Shown in pieces: positions 56,349 to 64,000 of a DNA stretch of 64,000 bases. Each line of letters starts with the position of its first letter. Positions within the stretch are counted from its first letter, which is position 1. The translations under genes and the position numbers were made by a program. The stretch spans positions 620,001-684,000 of the forward strand of contig JAVTVJ010000822.1 in assembly GCA_034509425.1 (NCBI GenBank), in the 5' to 3' direction. The notes beneath the pieces were generated by a model. That model did no database searches. It saw only the letters and a list, made by a program, of their open reading frames with translations, and had not been told where the DNA came from. This DNA comes from Eopsaltria australis (taxonomy: Eukaryota; Chordata; Aves; Passeriformes; Petroicidae).

Positions 56349-57360
56349 TTTGTTTTCATGTCTTTATTTGTTTCCATGTCTTCATGTCTGTTTGTTTTCA
56401 TGTATTTATATGTTTGCTTTCGTGTTTGTTTTCATGCTTTCATCTGTCTTTGTTTTTATGTCTTCATGTTTGTTTTCATGTCTTCATGTATGTTTGTTTT
56501 CATGTCTAAGTTTTCTCATGTTTATATTTGTTTTTATGTCTTTGTGTTTGTGTTGTCTTAATGTTTGTTTTCATGTCTGTGTAGGATTGTTTTCCTATCT
56601 TTACATTTGTGTTCACGTCTTCATGTTTGTGTTCATGTCTTGGTGTTTATTTTCATGTCTTCATGTTTGTTTTCACATCTTTGTTTGTTTTCATGTCTTA
56701 ATGTTTGTTTTCATGTCTGTGTAGGATTGTTTTCCTATCTTTACATTTGTGTTCGTGTCTTTGTTTGTTTTCATGTCTTCACATTTGTTTTCATGTCTTT
56801 ATGTTTATTTTCCTGTCTTTATGTGTGTTTATTTACATGTCTTTGTTTTCATGTCTTTAAGTGTGTTTATTTTCATATCTTTACATTTGTGTTCGTGTCT
56901 TCATTTTTGTGTTCATGTCTTGATGTTTATTTTCATGTCTTCATGTTTGTTTTCACACCTTTATGTTTATTTTTGCGTCTTAATATTTGTTTTGATGTCT
57001 TAATGTTTGTGTTCCTGTCTTTATGTTTTTTTCATGCCTTCAAGTTTGCTTGTTTTTGAATCTTTACATTTGTGTTCATGTCTTCATGGTTGTGTTCATG
57101 CCTTTATGATTGTTTGTTTTCACGTCTTTAAGTGAGTTTATTTTCGTATCTTTACGTTTGTGTTCGTGTCTTTATGGTTGTGTTCATATCTTTATGTTCG
57201 TTTTCATGTATTTATATATGTTTATTTTCATGTCTTTGTGTTTGTTTTCATGTATTGATGTTTATTTTCATGTCTTTATGGTTGTTTTCATATATTTATA
57301 TATGTTTATTTTCATGTCTTCATATTTGTTCTCATGTCTTCATATTTATTTTCACATCTT
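56349..57360. repeat. ~20-bp minisatellite, about 50 copies
   Basis: TTTGTTTTCATGTCTTCATG and variants (TTTATG, TTCACATC, TTCGTGTC) repeat for about 1 kb. The + strand is T-rich and A-poor, so overlapping frames stay open. The Phe/Cys/Val/Met/Ser-rich translations resemble membrane segments only by composition. Confidence 0.96.
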
Positions 57361-58513
57361 TGAGCTGCTTTTGGCCACTTCCTCAGAGCTCTCACAAACT
57401 TCTCTATGGCCACAGTGCTGAAACTCTCTCAGAAGCGATGGCTTGAGCAGCAAATGGGTCAAAAGGAAATTTGTGGCTCTGAATCCTTGCTCACAGAACA
57501 GCTCCCTGCCCAGGCAGCAGAGTGATGCAGACAGAATTATTCCCTGTTTAATTCCCGTCTGCACATTTCTCATTATGGAGTGTGCTGCTGTGCTTGTGCA
57601 GAAAAGTTAAAACCCCAGCTCTCTGTCCCAGATAAAAGGCTGCTTACAGAAATTCTTATTTGTCTTTGAGGCTTCTAAAGAAAAAAAAAAAAAAAATAGA
57701 AATTAGGTTTTTCATCGTGCGTTCTCAATCCAGCGTAATCCTTAATTTTCAAACCACGGAAAGCCATTATTTTCTGCAATTGTAATGAAAAAATTGCTGA
57801 AGCAGTGCACATTATTCCCATTACCCATTAAGCCTTCTCTGCTCTAGAATGAAATTACATGATTTTCGTTAATTTTCTTGCTTTTAACTTCTGACTTGTA
57901 ATTTACCAAAAGAAGAAAAACAAACCACTACAAACTCTGCTTGGCTCCCATTACTCCCAAGATGAGCAATGCAAGGCAGCTCCTTCCTGATATTTTGGGC
58001 TTTTTATACAAAACCACGGACAAGAATAACTTCTTGATAATAAAGAAGTTAATAAATATATAAATTATAAATAGAATTATATAAATTGTAAGAATTATGC
58101 AAATAATAGAACTAAAATAATTTGTTTTGTGCCATAGTTCTGATCTGCGACTTCTATAAGGTATCAACATTGTATTCATAAGTGGACTTTGCACAGTGAG
58201 TGATTTATTTCACTGTATTTTATTTCATTTTGTGTTGATCACAGCAACACAGAAAACCGTAATTTGTCATCGAAAAATAAAATAAATTTGGGTTTTAATT
58301 ATAAAGTAAAAGGCCTTGATCAGATGAAGAAAATTCACCATCCCCCTCTATTGAACTCTTGCCTCGTTCTTCTCATCAATACTGGATTTGGATTTTGCAC
58401 AGTGTTGCACCTCAGTGCTCTCTGGGTGAGGAACCAAAGTCTCCATAAGCAAAGAAAAATTAAATTTTACCCTTGGCTAAGGCTCTGTTGGGAAATTGAG
58501 GCTCTTGGGTGTC
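57361..58513. other. Downstream intron, AT-rich unique sequence
   Basis: A 16-18 A run lies near 57680-57697 and an AT-rich stretch of TATAAATTATAAATAG type at 58055-58100. No supported exon. Confidence 0.5.
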
Positions 58514-58735
58514 ACAGAACCATGGAATTGTTGAGGTTGGAAAAGCCCCCTGAGAGCATCGAGCCCAGCCATTGCCCAGCACTGAGCCCTGTCCCCAAAT
58601 GTCCCATCCTCACCCTTCTGAACACTTCCAGGGATGGTGGCTTCACCCTTTCAGTGCAGAAATTTTCCCTAATATCCCATCTAAACCTGCCCTGGCACAA
58701 CTTAAATCCATTTCCTCGTATTGCATTAAAATCCT
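58514..58735 (-). mobile_element. CR1 LINE 3' end, antisense
   Basis: CACAGAACCATGGAATTGTTG, AGGTTGGAAAAGCCCCC, ATCGAGCCCAGCC, then CTTCCAGGGATGGTGGCTTC, ATATCCCATCTAAACCTGCC and TTAAATCCATTTCC. A different CR1 subfamily (GTTGGAAAAG type) from the others here. Confidence 0.9.
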
Positions 58736-61552
58736 GATTACAGGAGCAGCTTTCTCCTATTATTGAAACACCACAAAAAGGAGCTTCTCTTCCCAAATCT
58801 GAGCTGGGAAAGAGTTTTCAAATGGACCAGTGGAGGTGAGCTCTGTCTCTGGGGCATCCCCGTGGTGCTGCTCTTTAGAGGAGTGTTTGAAAGCTGAAGC
58901 TGCTCGTGTGACAGCAGAGGCAAGAAAGGCTCCCCTCCCAAATGCCACCAATCTGAGCAGCTTTGGAGAGCTCTGAATTGCAGTGTAAGATGTCAGAAGG
59001 CAGGGTTTTGACAGCTATTACTGATATCTTTTCCCTGCTGTGTCACTTGAAAGTTCATAACATTTAAAAAAAATTAAAGGGATGTGTGTTATCCGTGGGC
59101 AGATTGTACAAATTGTGCTCCTGGCTGCTCTTCCATGTTTTGCTGATTGAACTGTGAGAACTTTAGTTAAACCTCCCTCAGTCTGGCATTTATTGGTGTT
59201 AATTTTAAGGCTGGGTTTGTGTGGGGTCTGGTGTTTGTGTGTCTGGGTTTGCATGGAGGGTCTGCAGGGGTGACCCAGCAGAAAAATGGGGATAAATGGG
59301 GACTTTTAGGGTTGGGGAGTGCCTGTGGTGGGGTGTGGGGTGTCCCAGCTTCCTGAGCCACAGCAGGAGCCCTCTGTGCTCCTCTAATTTCCCACCAGAG
59401 GCTCAGACTGGCTTTTGTTCCTGCTCTGCTGAGGCTTGCAGAAACACTTTGAAAAATAACAATGAAAAAAAAAATTGAAGGGCGACTCCTGAAATTTGCC
59501 CTGAATTGGAGCAATTCCAGCAACTCCAATGAAGTTAGGGAGGGTTGGGGCAGCTGAGCTGCCAGCCCTGTGTCCCCACAGCAGACTTCAAATGCCTGAA
59601 ATCCACTTATGGAGCAGAACCACCTGGAGATTACAGCCTTGGAGCCCCTTTACAGGGTTAAAATCACTTCAAAATTACATTCTTGCTGTAGCAGCAGTGA
59701 AAAGGGAGTGAGGTTTTCCTGTCCAGGGTCAGGATGTGCAGTGTCTGGCAAGGAAGGGCTTGGATTTACCTCTCTGTGAAACTCCAGAGCCTCCCATCCT
59801 TGTCTTTTCCCAAGTATCTTGATTATTTTTACACCCCCAGGATGCCATCAGTCTTGCATCAGACCATTAGAAGCTGATGCTGATAATTTTGCCCCAAAAA
59901 TATAAATTTATAACACGATAAACATGAGGTTTCCCTCTCTCTCTCCATTCTTTCAGTTACCTTTTAATTTCTTATACTGAAATATCATCCTTTCTTCTTA
60001 AGGCAAGGGCTGAACAACTTAGAAATAGGAAGAAAATTGCAGAGTGTAATATTTGTAATGGGGTTGATGCTTAAAACTCATTCCAGTGCTCAATGATAGA
60101 AAGGAATGTGTTTACAGTTTAATTCTGCTTGGGATTTTTTCCAAAATAGGGAGAAAACAAACCTCCCCATCAGGTGGGGATGATGAAATTTTGTCCTGTT
60201 TCAGCGTTGTCTCAGGAATTTGGAAATGTTCCAGAATTGCCAAAACCAAGCAGCCAAGGAGGAATGTGCCCACTGTGGCCTGAGCTCACAAACGGGTGTT
60301 TTATTCTCTGCTTTGCCCATGGCTTAAAAGTTCTGTGTGTGGCTTGGAACCCCTGATGGATTCCCTGGTACCCAGCTTGTGTTTCCTTGCCCTGATTGCA
60401 GCTTTTGTGCAGATTTCCAGTGCTCCTTGAACCACCCTGTGAGCATTTTCTGCCCAGTGCCGTGGTGCAAATTAAATTACAGGTGTTTGGCTCTGAGCGA
60501 GCCAGGCTGACCATTCCTCCCTCTTCCCAGCAACTCCATCTGCTTATTCCCAAATATTTAAGGAGGGGATCCATGGCCTAAACCTCTCTGTAAACAGCTG
60601 GATAAAAAGCTGGCAGGGATCAGCTTTCCCTCTGACAGTGGCTGATGTGCTTAAACCTGAAAAGAGGAAAGAGGCTTCACCTTGAAGCCAAGCACAGGAG
60701 AGCTCTTTTCACCTTGAAGCTTTTTTTTTTTTGCAGGGTTTGGCTCCTCAATCAATCGAGAGCCTGGACACATTGCCAGAGTTGTCTTTGTTTTTGCAGC
60801 AATAGATGAGACAGAGATTATAGGTTATTGCCCCGGGGATTTGCCTTTCCTGAGGTTTCAGGATTTTAGAGGAAAGAGGCTTTTTTCACCACGAGTGGTT
60901 CATAACTCTGCCCCTCTGCTGGTGGGGAGGGGAGGATGGCATTTGTTAACCTGGCTCTTACACACCTTCCTGATTGCATCAAAGATTGAAATCAATTGAA
61001 TTTCAGGGAGGTTTTGTGGAAAGGAAATACATGGCTTTGAAATATGCACCAACTACTTCTGCTTTTTTAATATATTCACTTTACAGTCCCTGTCGTACTC
61101 AAGACAGCTGAAAGTGTTACAGTAATGATGAGTGTTCTTGGCAGCCAGCAATTGTATCAGCACCTATTTCACTAATAAATCAATAGATAATTAGCACAGG
61201 CCTTGGAAACATTTCTATTCCCAAACATCTCCGTGCAAGAACACCCAGCACTGGTGGCAGCATCATCAGCACTGGATTAATCTGATTATTCCTGTTGTTT
61301 TAGAGTTACTCACAGCTCTGTGTGGGCTGGTATTGTCCTCAACAGAGCACTGTGAGCTCCTCTGTTTGTTTTCCTGCTCTTGGCTGTGGTGGCTCAGGGA
61401 AGAGGCCGCGTGGTGGAGAGATTTGTGATTTTGTGCAGTAGCAGAGTAATGTGAGCACTGCCCAGGCTCCCCAGGGAATGGGCACAGCCCCGAGGCTGCC
61501 AGAGCTCCAGGAGTGTTTGGAAAACACTCCCAGGGTGGGATTTTGGGGTGTC
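58736..61552. other. Downstream intron, unique sequence
   Basis: A T run lies at 60721-60733 and GTGTGG-rich sequence at 59215-59345. No exon, RNA gene or element recognised. Confidence 0.4.
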
Positions 61553-61622
61553 CTGGCCAGGAGCTGGACTTTGCTGGTCCTTGTGGGTCTCTTCCAGCTC
61601 AGGATGTTCTGTGGTCCTGGAG
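61553..61622 (+). mobile_element. CR1 LINE 3' tail fragment, sense
   Basis: GGCCAGGAGCTGGACTTTGC, TGGTCCTTGTGGGTCTCTTCC and AGCTCAGGATGTTCTGTGG match the CR1 tail of the TATTCTGTG type. About 70 bp. Confidence 0.82.
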
Positions 61623-64000
61623 CATTGGGAGCAGAGGGAATGAACACCAGGGAATCTCCAGGTGCTGCAACTCAATTGCAAAATTTGGACAGGAGCTCTA
61701 AAAGGTTACCAAAGGATTATAAATAGTCCTGGCTCTCAGACTGACCACCCTTTTCCATAAACATGGACAAACCTCTTCATTCTTTTCAGCTTCAGTCGCT
61801 GCTCTGGGATCCTTGGAGGCAGGTGCTGCCCTCCTGCAGTGCTGCTGCTGCTGTGGATCATTGCTGCTGCTGTTCCCTTTCCTTTGGTGCCTCTCTCATT
61901 TTTCTCACCAGTAAACACCACTCTGAAACCAGTCAGAGTCAGCAGGCCTCAGCCTCCGTGCTGCCTCCTGGCACAGGCAGCTGTTTGATGCCATAAAATC
62001 CGCGGATTCCTGGTGTTTGTGGGATACTCTGGGAACGTCTGGGATGAAAATCAGGCTGGTGACTGCAGAGGGGGACAGGGGACAGCAAAAAGCTCCTGGT
62101 GGGACCTGTTGGAGACCTGTGGGTGCTGCAATGAAAAGCCCAGTCTTGTATCAAGGGGCTGCTCTCAAAGATGCAGAGCTACGAGGCCCTTCCCTGAAAA
62201 ACAGCAACACTTCGTACACTTTTAAAATATCTTAATACTTTTTTTTTTTCTTTGCAAGGGCAGCACCTTTAGTGGGCCTTGTTCATTGAGAAGCCTGTGG
62301 AGTTTGGTGTAGTAGGACTACGTGGTGCAAGAAATTCTTTGTTTGAATTTCAAAGCCTTTAGCACCATTTGCAGCTGATGTTAACAGGAGTGAGAGGCAA
62401 GAATTAAGGATGGAGCCATGCAGTGGAGCCCTTTGCTGCTCAGCAGGATGGAGTGCAGCTCTCACCTTGCAGGCCAGGCTGCTGTGTTAATCAGCCATGC
62501 CCTTGAGCTGTCCCATCCCTTCCACTTCCCAATTTCCTGCTCTTCCCAAGGTGCAGTTTTGTGTCGAAGAAATTGTGACTTGTAGCACTGCATGAAAAGA
62601 GCCCAGCACACAGAGCAGGGAGCAATTCCCTCGGCAGCAAACAGGGGAAGGATTTTTCTCATTTATCCTGGATATACTCCAAGAATTCTCTGCTCAGTTC
62701 AGTTATTATCTTTCCCCACGGTGTGGAATATTCAATTAAACTTTCTCTCCAATTGGCCATAACTTCCAATGGAAATTAAAGCAGCTTTATTTAGGTACCA
62801 GGATCTGTCACCAGGCTTTATGTTCAGAGAGAATAGGAACAGTTCCACCTGTTTGGTGTGAATTAACCTGGGCTGACATTCCCCGTGTTTCAATTCCTCA
62901 AAAGCAGGGGAAGATGACAGCATTTAGCATCCAACTGCAAGTGCTGGCTCTCAGCTTTGAGGTACTGGAGGGACACAGCAAATCCATTCTTCATTTGGAA
63001 TGCATTCCAATTAATCTGGCTTTTTTTCTTCTTTTTTTTTTTTTTTTTAATAGGTTTTGTGATTCACTAGGGGAGGAAAAAATATATATTGAGCAGAATG
63101 TTCTTCTAAATGATCCATCACTTTCCATCCAACACCATATGGACACACACCTCCTCCTGTGGTTAAAATGCTTCTTTTATTGTGAAATCAACTGAAATTT
63201 CCTAGATCCTGCCTCTTACTGAAAGAAACACCCTTCTGTCAGAGGAGGCAGACTCAGAGCAGGAGTACATTTGTTTTATCTGACAAGGAGGGGGATAAAA
63301 TGCTTTTTGGAACCAAATCTTGTTTGCAGCTTGTCTGAAGCTGAGGGCGGCTCCTGCTCGTTCTGGGTTAACACATTTTGGGCTTTTTGAAAGAAATGGA
63401 ACTCAGAAAAATAAAATCTTTCCCTGGGAGTGTCTCACCAGTTGGTTTGGCTGGGAAAGGTTTTTATTTTATTGTCGTGGGACAGTGGGAAACGTGTGAG
63501 GAGTGGCAGCAGCTGTGGAATGGTGTAAAGGGGAAGAGGGCTGAAATAACCGAGCAATTTCAGGTGTTTATACACAGATGTTCACTGCTTCTTGTGCTTT
63601 TTTGATGGAATGGCCAAAAAAGAGTCTATTAAACACAATCTGATGAGAAAGGTGAGGGGAGAAAGCCTCCAAGCACAGCAAAAAAGGCTCCTCCTGGCCT
63701 CGGTGGTTGCTGTGCATTGAGCTGCTCGTGGTGTTCACCAGTGATAAGCCACAAATGTGTTATCACCCTTGGAGTGCAAGTCCCTGGACATGACTGCGAC
63801 AGAAATAAAGTTACCACTTTGAATTTATTTACAAAAGGTGTAAAATTTGTATTTCAGAGTTCTGCAAACAGCAAAACTTTGCTCCCACAAAAGCAAACAC
63901 TTCAGCGGAGCAAATGCCTTTTTCTGTGCTGACAATAAACATCTGAGGGACACAACTTAGTCCAAAGAAATGGCTTTTTCTGGTGCAGGCACTCGTAGTT
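61623..64000. other. Downstream intron, unique sequence to the window end
   Basis: CTG-rich sequence (GCTGCTGCTGCTGTGG) lies at 61840-61875 and a T-rich run at 63024-63050. No exon recognised; the intron appears to continue beyond the window. Confidence 0.4.

Noticed and set aside
56262..57446. Multi-spanning membrane proteins rich in Phe, Cys and Val
   Set aside because: Translations of a T-rich 20-bp repeat; openness and hydrophobicity come from composition.
33109..64000. Next contactin exon (first Ig domain)
   Set aside because: I looked for the conserved F-I-Q-E-P-type start and the cysteine-containing Ig motif in open frames and found none.

Overview
The window looks like nuclear DNA of a bird, probably a songbird. 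The main reason is many 3'-end remnants of CR1, the dominant avian LINE, on both strands. Solo long terminal repeats (LTRs) and a very high load of minisatellites point the same way. There is no bacterial or phage gene layout: no operons, no ribosome-binding sites, and nearly all long open frames lie in low-complexity or tandem-repeat DNA.

Only one exon is convincingly protein coding. At 32970-33108 (+) a good splice acceptor and donor bracket an exon whose last 55 bases encode a signal peptide, M-R-L-L-W-E-L-L-V-L-H-S-V-L-V-C-L-A, ending in phase 1. This matches the family-specific signal peptide of contactin-4 (CNTN4) better than those of CNTN3 or CNTN6 as I remember them. CNTN4 is a very large neuronal GPI-anchored immunoglobulin-superfamily gene with huge 5' introns. 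The whole window is therefore best read as intron-exon-intron at the 5' end of CNTN4: upstream intron at 1-32969, first coding exon, downstream intron at 33109-64000. No further contactin exon was recognised.

The rest is intronic DNA dominated by repeats. Region 0-4 kb holds a 0.95-kb TTGGT/CTGGT array whose + strand has no adenine for about 900 bases, then a three-copy ~600-bp tandem repeat with a nested 31-bp minisatellite. Region 10-24 kb holds several small minisatellites (57, 20, 24, 21 and 7 bp), CR1 remnants, and one arm of an ~814-bp inverted repeat whose partner lies at 38.7-39.5 kb. Region 26-34 kb is a patchwork: a solo LTR inserted in a 43-bp minisatellite, CR1 fragments, a 168-bp inverted duplication, two pairs of direct duplications, the CNTN4 exon, and a higher-order tandem repeat. 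Region 36-40 kb has a 376-bp LTR and the second inverted arm, which carries a microhomology-type template-switch scar. Region 41-57 kb is the densest: separate arrays with units of 20, ~320, 17-19, 19, 74, 82, 155/295, 58 and 20 bp, plus a second solo LTR with a perfect 4-bp target-site duplication. Region 57-64 kb is mostly unique.

I found no unknown protein system. The noteworthy signals are structural: extreme local birth of minisatellites in one intron, strand-asymmetric arrays, scars of inverted duplication and template switching, and a 196-bp perfectly conserved core shared by two otherwise diverged solo LTRs. All identity statements rest on reading by eye and on remembered family features; no alignment or database search was run.
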